From Aquiflexum lacus (GTDB lineage Bacteria; Bacteroidota; Bacteroidia; Cytophagales; Cyclobacteriaceae): 64,000 nucleotides of DNA. This document shows, piece after piece, positions 8,246-16,381 of this stretch. Each line of letters starts with the position of its first letter. The stretch's first letter is position 1. The DNA is taken from the NCBI RefSeq assembly GCF_015476655.1, contig NZ_JABFHF010000011.1, positions 108,584 to 172,583 on the forward strand, read 5' to 3'. Under the pieces are notes generated by a model. It searched no databases and was not told where the DNA came from. It saw only the letters and a list, made by a program, of their open reading frames with translations. The translations under genes and the position numbers were made by a program.

Positions 8246-8313
8246 TTGCGCCTTTGTGTCTTTGCGGGAAAAAAACATAAGAACCTCATTTTAACCTTAA
8301 AACCTTCGAGATT

Positions 8314-8335
8314 CAAAAAAAACCTCAAAGGTTTT
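8314..8335 (-). terminator. Terminator after the distal mnmE fragment
   Basis: On the minus strand the stop codon is directly followed by a 7-bp stem (AAAACCT/AGGTTTT) with a 3-nt loop and a run of T. The proximal intact mnmE copy lacks an equivalent hairpin after its stop, so this is probably the original mnmE terminator left behind by the insertion. Confidence 0.6.
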
Positions 8336-8634
8336 ACTTCCCGATACAAAACTTACTAAAAATATTTGCCAACAAATCATCCGTCGTTATCTCCCCTGTA
8401 ATCTCCCCAAGATAATGCAAAGACCTCCTGATATCCATAGCAAGGAAGTCATTGGTGATCTGATTGTCCATGCCTGTGAGTACATCAAGTAGGGACTGAC
8501 GGGTTTTGACCAGGGAATCGTAGTGACGGATATTGTTGACAATGGTATTGCCGGTGCGGAATTTGTCGAGGTTGACCAGTTCCATGATCTTTTCTTTGAG
8601 GAGGGCGAGGTTTTCTTTTAGTTCTGCTGAAATA
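8334..8634 (-). pseudogene. Displaced 3' end of mnmE
   Basis: This minus-strand fragment encodes the last ~99 residues of MnmE, ending in the C-x-G-K motif (FCIGK). The last 83 residues differ from those of the intact gene at 9523-10905 at only three positions. Homology stops abruptly at about 8634, inside the codons for ISAELKENL. DNA divergence is spread through the copy and largely synonymous, which suggests the two 3' ends came from related strains and not from a recent tandem duplication. Confidence 0.85.
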
Positions 8635-8839
8635 ATACCTTGATTGCACTTTGTCGGGTGGTTTTTGGGCCGGACAATCCAATACCTCCACCATCCATTT
8701 TTGATCTGCGTCCTCTACTGTGCCATTTTTCTAAAAGGTTGATTCCAACAAGTTTGGCTTTAAAAAAAAATGATTGCAACAAACGGAATAAAGGGAGGGA
8801 ACCTAAACAAGATTGGGCAAGATTAACTTAAAACATAAT

Positions 8840-9124
8840 TCAAAATAATTCAGAATGTGAACCAACTCGGATCAATACTATCTCTTTCAGGTCTTCATCC
8901 TGTTCCCAAATGACCAGTAAATCAGGCATTGCGTGACATTCCCAACATCCAATGTAATTTCCAGTTAGCTTATGGGGTCTTTTATTTTCAGGGATCGCTT
9001 CATGGCCATTCTCTGAAAGTAGTAGGATAGTTTCCTGAATTGCTTCCAGATGCTTTTTCCGGTGAATAAATTTCTTGTAGTCCTTTTTGAACCTACTGGA
9101 AGGGAAAACCCTATAATTATTCAT
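8840..9124 (-). CDS. YafQ/RelE-superfamily mRNA interferase toxin
   Basis: A 94-residue toxin of a type II TA system, expected to cleave mRNA at the ribosome. It carries the YafQ-branch landmarks: PHKLTGNY, CWECHAMPDLLVIW and the terminal GSHSELF. The three histidines and the aspartate that form the YafQ active site are all present, so it looks functional. Its start overlaps the antitoxin stop by 8 bp (9117-9124), giving tight coupling in antitoxin-first order. The pair lies between two copies of the mnmE 3' end. Confidence 0.85.
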   Translation of the reverse strand: MNNYRVFPSSRFKKDYKKFIHRKKHLEAIQETILLLSENGHEAIPENKRPHKLTGNYIGCWECHAMPDLLVIWEQDEDLKEIVLIRVGSHSELF

Positions 9125-9371
9125 TTTCTAAATCTTCAAAAAGCTTATCCATATCGGTATATCCTTTCAGGTGAGGCCTTTCAATGCGAGCCTCCTCAAT
9201 GGCTCTTTTGGTTTCTTCATTTGGCTCCTTGAACCCTGAAGCTTTGGCCAGTAGTGTTTCGATCAGGTTGTTTACACTTCTGTTTTCTACCTTGGCCATT
9301 TCTTCCAGATGTCTGTCCAAAGCTGTTTTGATCCTTACTGATCTCGACTTTCTTTCTGATGTTGTATTCAT
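9117..9371 (-). CDS. RHH-type RelB-like antitoxin
   Basis: An 84-residue antitoxin starting at the ATG at 9371. The open frame extends upstream to 9434, but that part overlaps the promoter. The N-terminal half (SRSVRIKTALDRHLEEMAK, then SVNNLIETLLA) fits a ribbon-helix-helix DNA-binding fold. The C-terminal half, ending YTDMDKLFEDLENE, is an acidic tail of the kind that wraps a RelE-fold toxin. It should neutralise the YafQ-like toxin and repress its own promoter. Confidence 0.8.
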   Translation of the reverse strand: MNTTSERKSRSVRIKTALDRHLEEMAKVENRSVNNLIETLLAKASGFKEPNEETKRAIEEARIERPHLKGYTDMDKLFEDLENE

Positions 9372-9400
9372 AATGATATCATTTGAGCTTACTTGTAATA

Positions 9401-9408
9401 CAAATATA
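9401..9408 (-). promoter_or_regulatory. Bacteroidota -7 element for the TA operon
   Basis: The minus strand reads TATATTTG, an exact match to the TAnnTTTG -7 motif of Bacteroidota housekeeping promoters, about 30 nt upstream of the antitoxin ATG. A TTG lies upstream, but with longer than usual spacing. Confidence 0.45.
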
Positions 9409-9522
9409 ACAAATAATTTTAAAGCAGTAATCAAGAAAACAGATGAAGGATATATTTAAATTTGAGGCTGTTTGTTGGAATATTTAGCGGAAAAACATTC
9501 GAGGTCTGGAAGACATCAAAAG

Positions 9523-10905
9523 TTACTTCCCGATACAAAACTTACTGAAAATATTCGCCAACAAATCATCCGTCGTTATCTCCCCGGTAATCTCCCCAAG
9601 ATAATGCAAAGACCTCCTGATGTCCATGGCAAGAAAATCGTTGGTAATCTGATTGTCCAAGCCTGAGAGCACATCCAACAAAGACTGACGGGTTTTGACC
9701 AGGGAATCGTAATGACGGATATTGGTGACGATGGTATTGCCGGTTCGGAATTTGTCGAGATTGACCAGTTCCATGATCCGGTCTTTGAGGTGGTCGAGGT
9801 TTTCTTTTTGTCCGGCTGAGATAAAAATGGTATCAGGATGTTTTTCTTTTAAGTCACTGATAAACAAAGAACCAGCCTTATCTATCTTATTGGCTACTTT
9901 AAGGAATGGAACGCCTAGGTTTTCCAGTTTATTGATATCCCGATTGATCTCTACCATATCCGTATCACCCAAATCAAAGAGGTATAGTATCAGGGAGGCG
10001 GTCTTCATTTTTTCCTGAGTCCTGCTGACACCGATGGCTTCGATCACATCGGTGGTTTCTCGTAGTCCTGCGGTATCGATAAACCTAAATATCACCCCAC
10101 CAATATTGATTTCATCTTCTATAAAGTCACGGGTGGTCCCGGCGATATCGGAGACGATGGCTTTTTCTTCATTCAATAGCGCATTGAGTAGGGTAGACTT
10201 GCCGGCATTGGGTTTCCCCGCGATCACGGTGGGCACACCATTTTTGATCACATTGCCCAAGTCAAAACTCAAGATCAATTGTTCCACTTCACGGAGTAGC
10301 TTCTCCACCAAAATCCTCAGGTCATTTCTGCTGGCAAATTCCACGTCTTCTTCACCAAAATCAAGTTCCAATTCAATCATGGAGGCAAAGTGTATCAGTT
10401 CGGCCCTAAGCTTCGAAATCTCCCCACTGAATCCACCCCGCATCTGATTGATGGCTGCCTGATGGGATGTTTCTGAATCTGAATGGATCAGGTCGGCGAC
10501 TGCCTCTGCCTGGGCAAGATCAAATTGTCCGTTCAAAAATGCTCTTTGGGTAAACTCTCCCGGTTTGGCAGGTCTTGCGCCTTTTCGGATCAGGAGTTTG
10601 ATGACTTGGTTGACAATGTAGGAGGAACCATGCGTGGAGATTTCTACTACATTTTCTTTGGTAAAGGATTTGGGTGCGACAAAAAGTGAAACAAGCACCT
10701 CGTCAATGATTCTTTCCCCGTCACGGATGGTGCCAAAGTGAATGGTATGGGATTCCTGTTTCTCCAGGTTTTTTCCCTTGAAAACGGCATTGGTAATCTT
10801 GATGGCTTCTTTGCCGGATAGCCTGATAACAGCAATGGCACCGACTCCCTGTGGGGTAGCCAATGCCACTATGGTATCTTCTTTTTCGTGAAGGGAAAAG
10901 GACAT
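9523..10905 (-). CDS. mnmE: tRNA uridine-5-carboxymethylaminomethyl modification GTPase MnmE
   Basis: A 460-residue GTPase that works with MnmG to modify U34 of certain tRNAs. The N-terminal folate-binding domain starts DTIVALATPQGVGAIAVIRLSG. The embedded G domain carries G1 GKPNAGKSTLLNAL, G2 TTRDF, G3 DTAGLRET and G4 NKID. The C-terminus ends in the catalytic C-I-G-K motif. Length is normal. It lies 4 bp downstream of the thioredoxin gene. Its last 301 bp are a second, slightly different version of the segment at 8334-8634, so its present 3' end may be acquired. Confidence 0.95.
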   Translation of the reverse strand: MSFSLHEKEDTIVALATPQGVGAIAVIRLSGKEAIKITNAVFKGKNLEKQESHTIHFGTIRDGERIIDEVLVSLFVAPKSFTKENVVEISTHGSSYIVNQVIKLLIRKGARPAKPGEFTQRAFLNGQFDLAQAEAVADLIHSDSETSHQAAINQMRGGFSGEISKLRAELIHFASMIELELDFGEEDVEFASRNDLRILVEKLLREVEQLILSFDLGNVIKNGVPTVIAGKPNAGKSTLLNALLNEEKAIVSDIAGTTRDFIEDEINIGGVIFRFIDTAGLRETTDVIEAIGVSRTQEKMKTASLILYLFDLGDTDMVEINRDINKLENLGVPFLKVANKIDKAGSLFISDLKEKHPDTIFISAGQKENLDHLKDRIMELVNLDKFRTGNTIVTNIRHYDSLVKTRQSLLDVLSGLDNQITNDFLAMDIRRSLHYLGEITGEITTDDLLANIFSKFCIGK

Positions 10906-10909
10906 ATAT

Positions 10910-11359
10910 TTATTTGGAGAATTTGCCGACCAATCCGCTCAGTCCTTCAAGAAAAGGATCGGGCAGTCTGTAACCGGGCAATTGGGTAATGTTTTCCATG
11001 GTGGCATCCATGATGATAAAGTTAGGGTAGGAGCTAACCCGCATAGCCCTCGCCATGGTAGCCTCTGTATATTCCTTGCCTTTGAATTGGAATGTCCTTT
11101 TGGTGTTTTCGGCATTCATTTTCACGGCGTAGAAGTTGGTGTTGATGTATTCAATGACTTTAGGATCACTAAATGTATCCTTATCCATCTTTTTGCACCA
11201 TCCACACCAATCAGTATACACATCTACAAAAACCATTTTGGGACTTTCGGAAGTCCTAGCAGCCGCCTCTTCAAAGGTCAGCCAGTTGATTTTATCCTGC
11301 GCCAAGCTGAGTTGAAAACTCATGAGGGTGATAAGCATTGCGCCAAATAACTTTTTCAT
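10910..11359 (-). CDS. Secreted thioredoxin-family protein with CGWC motif
   Basis: About 149 residues from the ATG at 11359. A longer frame begins six codons earlier. A signal peptide ends near LSLAQ. The thioredoxin fold contains VFVDVYTDWCGWCKKMDKDTF, with a CGWC redox pair, and the cis-proline region SSYPNFIIMD. This resembles the periplasmic DUF255/thioredoxin_7 type, so a role in reducing or isomerising exported protein disulfides is likely. The 4-bp gap to mnmE suggests co-transcription. Confidence 0.8.
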   Translation of the reverse strand: MKKLFGAMLITLMSFQLSLAQDKINWLTFEEAAARTSESPKMVFVDVYTDWCGWCKKMDKDTFSDPKVIEYINTNFYAVKMNAENTKRTFQFKGKEYTEATMARAMRVSSYPNFIIMDATMENITQLPGYRLPDPFLEGLSGLVGKFSK

Positions 11360-11397
11360 AGTATCTGATTTTTTCAATTATTCAAATTTAACGACTT

Positions 11398-11806
11398 GTT
11401 TCGATTTGAAGTTCAATTCTTGGGGAAAGACGTGAGATTTGAGACGTAAGACGCAAGACGCAAGACACAAGATGCAAGAACCAAGAGCCAAGAAACAAGA
11501 GCCAAGAAACAAGAATCAAAGCCTGTCCCGAGAATCGGGGAATTAAGGGAAGCGAGAGGCGAGAACCGAGATGCGAGATGCTGGAATCGAGAGACAAGAA
11601 TCAAGAACAAAGAGCCAAGAATAAACCTGTCCCGAGAAACGGGGAAGCGAGATAATTTAAACTAATCCCAATTTTCGACTGAAACCTAAATCTACAATCT
11701 ACAATCTAAAATCTACCCTCTTTATCCTTCATCCTTTCTCCTTCCCAAATCTTAATTCTACAATCTAAAATCTACCTTTTTCATCCTTCATCCCTCGAAC
11801 CAACCC
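11398..11806. repeat. Intergenic short-motif repeat region
   Basis: No gene is seen here, although chance frames exist on the minus strand. From about 11425 to 11620 the DNA is built from degenerate CAAGA/CGAGA-type units about 7 bp apart (for example GACGCAAGACGCAAGACACA). A CCCGAgaaTCGGG-like hairpin core occurs twice, at about 11525 and 11630. From 11688 to 11800 it changes to ATCTAAAATCTAC units and CATCCTT units. Related strings occur at 15509-15610 and 28400-28890. Confidence 0.75.
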
Positions 11807-12469
11807 TCACTGCATCACCAAAATATTCCCCGCCACATCCTTGGACATGAAGATGGATTTTTTGTTGTCAACCAGGATTTCGATGGAGCCGTCAAATTCT
11901 ACCATGTCCGTGACTTTGATCCTAGCGCCAATGTAGGCACCGACTTTGTCCAAATATCTCAGGAAAGCAGCACTGCTGTCTTTGACGGCTACGATCTGAC
12001 CTGTGGCATGGAGGTCAAGTTCATTAAGGGGAAGTCTAGGTCGGGTTCGGACATCTCCGTACTCATCCGGAATAGGATCACCGTGGGGATCAAATTTGGG
12101 GAAGCCCAGGTATTCATCCAGTCTTTGGATCAGGATCCTTGATTTGATATGCTCGAGTTCATCGGCTACCTCATGAACTTCATCCCATGAGAATTTCAGT
12201 TTTTCGACCAAAAACACTTCCCATAAACGATGTTTCCGGATGGTTTGCAAGGCGAGTTTTTTGCCTTCTTCTGTGATATGAACGCCATAATATTTGCGGT
12301 ATTCGATCACGGCTTTGTCCCCCAATTTCCGCAACATGTCTGAGACGGAGGCAGGTTTGGTTTTCATTTCTCCGGAAATGTCATTGGTGGAAACGCCTTT
12401 TTTCCCACCATCGGATAAGTGGTAAATGGCTTTTAGGTAATTCTCTTCAGCGTAGGTAAGGGTACTCAT
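11807..12469 (-). CDS. DtxR/MntR-family metal-dependent transcriptional regulator
   Basis: A 220-residue repressor. The N-terminal winged HTH spans roughly residues 1-65 (SDMLRKLGDKAVIEYRKYYG). The dimerisation and metal-binding domain follows (RKHRLWEVFLVEKL, then HEVADELEHI and FPKFDPHGDPIPDEYG, with His/Glu ligands typical of the family). A FeoA-like SH3 domain ends the protein. It should sense Mn2+ or Fe2+. Two matching TTTAG-N6-CTAAA boxes upstream point to autoregulation. No obvious target transporter is adjacent. Confidence 0.88.
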   Translation of the reverse strand: MSTLTYAEENYLKAIYHLSDGGKKGVSTNDISGEMKTKPASVSDMLRKLGDKAVIEYRKYYGVHITEEGKKLALQTIRKHRLWEVFLVEKLKFSWDEVHEVADELEHIKSRILIQRLDEYLGFPKFDPHGDPIPDEYGDVRTRPRLPLNELDLHATGQIVAVKDSSAAFLRYLDKVGAYIGARIKVTDMVEFDGSIEILVDNKKSIFMSKDVAGNILVMQ

Positions 12470-12499
12470 ATTTTTTTATTTCAAAGGCAAATATAGAGA

Positions 12500-12515
12500 T
12501 TTAGATTATACTAAA
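12500..12515. promoter_or_regulatory. Candidate DtxR-type operator, proximal box
   Basis: TTTAG-ATTATA-CTAAA, a 16-bp partial palindrome (5-6-5) starting 31 bp upstream of the regulator's ATG. It shares exact half-sites and spacing with the box at 12576-12591, and TTAG/CTAA half-sites are typical of DtxR/IdeR operators. Confidence 0.5.
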
Positions 12516-12575
12516 AAATAATTTCAGGAAGACTAAAATACCTGTGGATAACTTGGTCTGGATTGTGATTTATGT

Positions 12576-12591
12576 TTTAGGTATATCTAAA
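12576..12591. promoter_or_regulatory. Candidate DtxR-type operator, distal box
   Basis: TTTAG-GTATAT-CTAAA, a near-perfect palindrome that extends one A/T pair further on each side. It lies about 107 bp upstream of the DtxR-family ATG and 76 bp from the proximal box, close to seven helical turns. Confidence 0.55.
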
Positions 12592-12906
12592 ATTAAAATT
12601 AGATTAATCGAATATTCTTATTAATCGATTCTATAACAAGGACTTGAAGGGTATATTACCTTTGAAATCTTTGTAAGTTCTGACATTTTTTGCAGTTTTC
12701 TTTGAAGTCAACTCAGTTTCCTAACGGGCATGGAAGTGGATAACTTTTTTCAGTTTGTGGGATAGTTGGGGTTTTGGGAAATTGGTGGGGAGAGGTTCAG
12801 GCATGGTTGATTAGGTTGTTCTCTATTTCCGAAATGATAAGGAAAAGCCATTGACACTTTTGATGCTATATAGCATTCAATGGCAATACCACCATCATTA
12901 ATATTC
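12592..12906. other. Spacer between dtxR-like and GT genes, no gene seen
   Basis: About 315 bp of AT-rich DNA with a direct repeat of ATTAATCGA near 12600-12635. I find no convincing ORF, tRNA or hairpin terminator. Confidence 0.4.
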
Positions 12907-14031
12907 CTAAACCGAAACCAGCCTACTTATCACTTTCAAAAATTCCTCTTCCTGACTTTTCCACAATACCTCTTGTCCAGGTAGCTTCAAATAATGTTTT
13001 TGCTTTAAAAAACTCTGAAAATTTTCCTGTGCATTTGCAAGGTCCTTAAAATCCACCTCCATACCTCCGGGGTAAGGGTCAGATAATGATTTCCATTTTG
13101 GGTTGGATGAAAATAGACAGGGCTTTAAAAGGGCAAAACTCTCATACAACTTACTTGGGATTTTGGGCTGAATACTTGGTATTTGAAAATAAGGCATCAA
13201 AATGAAATCGGCCTGTTGATAGGCTTTAAGGATCGCCTCGTAGGGAACCGGATAATCGCTGATTTCGCAGGTAATCGTTGGATGACCTTTAGTTATGTAT
13301 GCTATTTGAGACTTGTAATCAGGTAGGGTAGCATGGCCTATGATGTGCAGCGTAGTTCCAGGATTTTGTTCATTGATCATTTGAAACCACTGAATACCTT
13401 CTAAAATCCCGTACACCTTTGTCAATGTACCGGAAATCAGGAACTTGTATTGATGATTTTCCACAACTTTTGACGTAGGAATCGGAGAGTTTTTTCCGAA
13501 AAATCTGTTTTCTAAAACAGTGTAAGGGTATAATTGCGGAAATTCCTTTTTATAACATGCCTCTGCAAAGAAATAATGGTCAATAAAAGGATTTGAACAG
13601 AATTCAAAGAAATTGACCAGGATTCGGGAAAAGCTTTTTTTAAAGCCGGAGGATGTTTTATTCTCTTGAATATTCAGTACATGATTTTCTTGTAAGTCAT
13701 AAATCAACTTCGTTTTCAGCAGCAATTTGGTTAAAACTCCTGCAGGTAATAATTCAAAAGTAGTTACAATGAGAACTTTGGGTTTGTCCTTAAAAAGTAG
13801 GGTCAACAATTTCAGATTTACAAACAACCTCGAATAATGGTTTCGGATTTTACAAAAAAGTGGACTGAATTTTATATTTTTTTCATTGGGTACATTTTTT
13901 GTCGAAAATCCTATGATGTTAATTTGGTATTTATTTGTTTCACGCAATGAAAGCCCAAATCTGTAATAGGCCCTCGGGTCTTTTAAAGGTTTGAGTACAG
14001 ATGCAATCGCAATCTTTGTCTGCTGAATCAA
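12907..14031 (-). CDS. Glycosyltransferase (GT4-like, GT-B fold)
   Basis: A 374-residue cytoplasmic protein. The N-terminal half has an alpha/beta pattern with VLIVTTFELLPAGVLTKL and IYDLQEN, matching the acceptor domain of GT4 enzymes such as ExpE7/WbnH-like proteins. The C-terminal half has GTLTKVYGILEGIQWF, a long FILMPYFQIPSIQPKIPSKL donor-site stretch, and YESFALLKPCLF as a degenerate E-x7 block. It stands alone, away from the 1-4 kb glycan cluster and divergent from dapD. Its glycan target is unknown. Confidence 0.7.
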   Translation of the reverse strand: MIQQTKIAIASVLKPLKDPRAYYRFGLSLRETNKYQINIIGFSTKNVPNEKNIKFSPLFCKIRNHYSRLFVNLKLLTLLFKDKPKVLIVTTFELLPAGVLTKLLLKTKLIYDLQENHVLNIQENKTSSGFKKSFSRILVNFFEFCSNPFIDHYFFAEACYKKEFPQLYPYTVLENRFFGKNSPIPTSKVVENHQYKFLISGTLTKVYGILEGIQWFQMINEQNPGTTLHIIGHATLPDYKSQIAYITKGHPTITCEISDYPVPYEAILKAYQQADFILMPYFQIPSIQPKIPSKLYESFALLKPCLFSSNPKWKSLSDPYPGGMEVDFKDLANAQENFQSFLKQKHYLKLPGQEVLWKSQEEEFLKVISRLVSV

Positions 14032-14064
14032 GGTTTAAAAATTTTAAAGATTTCAACCAAAAAT

Positions 14065-14880
14065 ATGGAATTACAATCGATAATTGAAAATGCCTGGGAA
14101 AACCGGGGATTGTTACAGGAAAAAGAAGTGGAAATTGCCATCAAAACCGTAATCTCAGATCTTGATAGTGGCACCCTTCGTGTTGCCCAGCCAATGGAAG
14201 ATGGCACTTGGCAGGTGAATGATTGGGTAAAGAAAGCCGTTATCTTATATTTTCCACTCCAAAAAATGCGCACCATTGAGGTGGGTCCTTTCGAATTTCA
14301 TGATAAAATGGCTTTGAAATCAAATTATGCCAAACAGGGTGTGCGGGTTGTTCCGCACGCCGTGGCCCGCTATGGTGCTTATTTGGCGAGTGGTGTTGTC
14401 ATGATGCCCAGTTATGTAAATATTGGTGCCTATGTGGATAGTGGCACGATGGTTGACACTTGGGCCACTGTTGGATCTTGCGCTCAAATAGGTAAGAATG
14501 TGCATTTAAGTGGGGGAGTAGGTATTGGTGGTGTTTTGGAACCTGTTCAGGCTGCTCCGGTAATTGTAGAGGATGGTGCTTTTATTGGCTCAAGGGCAAT
14601 TATTGTAGAGGGTGTGCACATCGGAAAAGAAGCTGTTATAGGTGCAGGCGTGACATTAACAGCAAGTTCCAAAATTATTGATGTAACCGGATCCGAGCCA
14701 AAAGAGTATAAAGGATATGTACCACCAAGGTCAGTAGTTATCCCTGGCTCAATTACAAAGAAATTTAATGCCGGAGAATTTCAGGTTCCCTGCGCATTGA
14801 TCATAGGTCAAAGAAAGGCTTCGACAGATTTAAAGACTTCGTTGAATGAAGCCCTTAGAGAAAATAATGTAGCTGTTTAA
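14065..14880 (+). CDS. dapD: 2,3,4,5-tetrahydropyridine-2,6-dicarboxylate N-succinyltransferase
   Basis: A 271-residue enzyme of lysine/diaminopimelate synthesis that transfers succinyl from succinyl-CoA to tetrahydrodipicolinate. Landmarks are LRVAQPMEDGTWQVNDWVKK, KAVILYFPL, the RVVPHAVARYGAYLASGVVM block, MPSYVNIGAYVDSGTMVDTW and hexapeptide repeats of a left-handed beta helix through GGVLEPVQAAPVIVEDGAFIG. Length is normal for the trimeric family. It is divergent from the GT gene, with a 33-bp gap, and 17 bp upstream of a TPR lipoprotein gene. Confidence 0.95.
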   Translation: MELQSIIENAWENRGLLQEKEVEIAIKTVISDLDSGTLRVAQPMEDGTWQVNDWVKKAVILYFPLQKMRTIEVGPFEFHDKMALKSNYAKQGVRVVPHAVARYGAYLASGVVMMPSYVNIGAYVDSGTMVDTWATVGSCAQIGKNVHLSGGVGIGGVLEPVQAAPVIVEDGAFIGSRAIIVEGVHIGKEAVIGAGVTLTASSKIIDVTGSEPKEYKGYVPPRSVVIPGSITKKFNAGEFQVPCALIIGQRKASTDLKTSLNEALRENNVAV

Positions 14881-14897
14881 AAATTTATTGATAAATA

Positions 14898-15503
14898 ATG
14901 AGAGTATTGAATTGGGCTTTTGCCAGTCTTATAGGCATGATGTTGATGATGAGTTCCTGCTCACAGGGAGGATCGAATAGGGGAGATGAGCTTTTTAGTG
15001 AGGGAAAATATGAGGAAGCAATTAAAGCCTATGATAGTTTTTTAGCTGCCAAACCCAAAAATTTCAAAGCTTTATACAACCGTGGCCGTTCTTATGAAGA
15101 ATTGGGTAATTTTCCCCAAGCGGAAAAAGATTTTTTGGCCGCATTGAGTCAGGACAGAAAAAACATTCAGGTAATGCTCAGCCTTTCCAATATCTATCAA
15201 AAGCAAAAAAACCATAGCTCTGCTTTGCTTTATGCAGATTACGCGGTAGAGGTGCCGGGTGCACCGGCAATGGCTTATTTTATGAAAGGGAGGGCCTTAC
15301 ATCAGATTGGCAATACTCAGGAAGCCATGAGAGAATATAGCGCCGCTATCAAGATGGACAAGGATTTTGGACAAGCCTACTATTACAGAGGCATGTTAAA
15401 AATCGCTACAGATAAGAAAATATCAGGCTGTGAGGACTTGGCACTTGCCACTAGGTTAAATATTGCGATTGCTCAGGAGGCAAGTGATAAGTATTGTAAA
15501 TAG
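14898..15503 (+). CDS. TPR-repeat lipoprotein
   Basis: A 201-residue protein with a lipoprotein signal peptide (MMLMMSSC, lipobox Cys about 21). The mature part is made of about four to five tetratricopeptide repeats, for example EGKYEEAIKAYDSFLAAKP and YNRGRSYEELGNFPQAEKDF. It is likely anchored in the inner or outer membrane facing the periplasm and acts as a protein-interaction scaffold. It lies 17 bp after dapD and may be co-transcribed with it. Confidence 0.75.
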   Translation: MRVLNWAFASLIGMMLMMSSCSQGGSNRGDELFSEGKYEEAIKAYDSFLAAKPKNFKALYNRGRSYEELGNFPQAEKDFLAALSQDRKNIQVMLSLSNIYQKQKNHSSALLYADYAVEVPGAPAMAYFMKGRALHQIGNTQEAMREYSAAIKMDKDFGQAYYYRGMLKIATDKKISGCEDLALATRLNIAIAQEASDKYCK

Positions 15504-15613
15504 ACGTGAGATATGGGAACCAAGATTCAAGAACCAAGAAAGAGTCTTTATTTTTGTGTTTTTTCCCAATTTTAAGGTTTTCAAATCTAAGATCTAAAAT
15601 CTAAAATTATCAC
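15504..15613. repeat. Short-motif repeat spacer
   Basis: GAACCAAGATTCAAGAACCAAGA followed by TCTAAGATCTAAAATCTAAAATT, the same unit types and order as the larger region at 11398-11806. No gene is seen. Confidence 0.6.
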
Positions 15614-16381
15614 TCAATGCCCCGCTACCTGCTTTAGGCGTTCAAATTTTTGGGACATGTTTCGGGGTTCGGCTTGATGATTGCAAATTTCCTCTGAAAG
15701 CAATCTTCCCTGACCCTGACAGGTACGGCAATCTGAAAACTCCTTTAGAAACCCATCACAACGCGGACAACCAAGCCGACCGTCACCGCTACATTTATCA
15801 CATTCATGGTATTCCACAATGTTGAAGATATTTTTTTTGGTGGTCAATCCCCTTCCCATACACTTGTTACATCCTACCAATCCTTTTCCCCTGCAAAATG
15901 AACAGTCTTGTTCTAATTGCCTTTTTCCATCACAAGTAGGACATGCTGCATACCTATAACCACTAGGATTACAGAATCGACAGGATGCTATGGCTTCCAA
16001 TGGAGGCTTAAGCTTAGCCTGTAAGATGATTGCCGATTCAAAATTATCCCCTTGATGGCCATTGATCTCCAGGTATTTTTCCAAAAAAACCGAGCTGTTG
16101 TCAAATTGACCCAATTCAAATAAAGTCTCTGCAAAAAAATAAGGCATTTCCGGTGGTATTGGAAGATTGTTTTCAACAATTTGGCGGAAATAGGTATTTG
16201 CTTTTTCAAAATCGCCCCTCTCCATCTCGGTCATTGCATTGCTCATCAAACGGGACGAACCACCCAAACTGGGTCTTGCCTGTGAATAACCATCAAAGCT
16301 CAAAACAAAAAAAGCACAACCAAATATGAGTAATCTGAAAATGGTCGGGAAAGGGTTTGTGTAAGTGAAATCAATCATCAA
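15614..16381 (-). CDS. Exported TPR-like protein with DnaJ-type cysteine-rich repeats
   Basis: A 255-residue protein with an N-terminal signal or anchor segment (IFRLLIFGCAFFVLSFDGYSQ), a short TPR-like helical region (ANTYFRQIVENNLPIPPEM), and a cysteine-rich half with repeated C-x-x-C-x-G-x-G-like units: CPTCDGKRQL, CSFCRGKGLVGC, CNKCMGRGL, CDKCSGDGRLGC and CRTCQGQGRL. These match the zinc-binding cysteine-rich domain of DnaJ, but there is no J domain. It may bind unfolded or thiol-containing exported proteins (inference). Confidence 0.72.
   Translation of the reverse strand: MMIDFTYTNPFPTIFRLLIFGCAFFVLSFDGYSQARPSLGGSSRLMSNAMTEMERGDFEKANTYFRQIVENNLPIPPEMPYFFAETLFELGQFDNSSVFLEKYLEINGHQGDNFESAIILQAKLKPPLEAIASCRFCNPSGYRYAACPTCDGKRQLEQDCSFCRGKGLVGCNKCMGRGLTTKKNIFNIVEYHECDKCSGDGRLGCPRCDGFLKEFSDCRTCQGQGRLLSEEICNHQAEPRNMSQKFERLKQVAGH

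Larger units (their letters stand above)
8334..9823. repeat. 301-bp divergent direct repeats flanking a TA module
   Basis: The left arm is 8334-8634 and the right arm 9523-9823, both in the same orientation and both spanning the final ~100 codons of mnmE through the stop. The roughly 890 bp between the arms contains an intact toxin-antitoxin pair plus about 200 bp (8635-8839) in which I see no gene. No integrase or transposase is present. Confidence 0.85.

Noticed and set aside
8112..8294. A 60-codon + strand ORF in the higBA remnant
   Set aside because: The opposite strand shows clear HigA/HigB homology, so this frame is a shadow.
8635..8839. Possible gene remnant between the mnmE fragment and the YafQ-like toxin
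   Set aside because: All three minus-strand frames were read; none gave a recognisable family or a consistent coding pattern.
11388..11610. Two overlapping minus-strand ORFs of 65-69 codons rich in Ser/Leu/Arg
   Set aside because: They are translations of short-motif repeats; reading the same unit in two frames gives repetitive, non-protein-like sequence.
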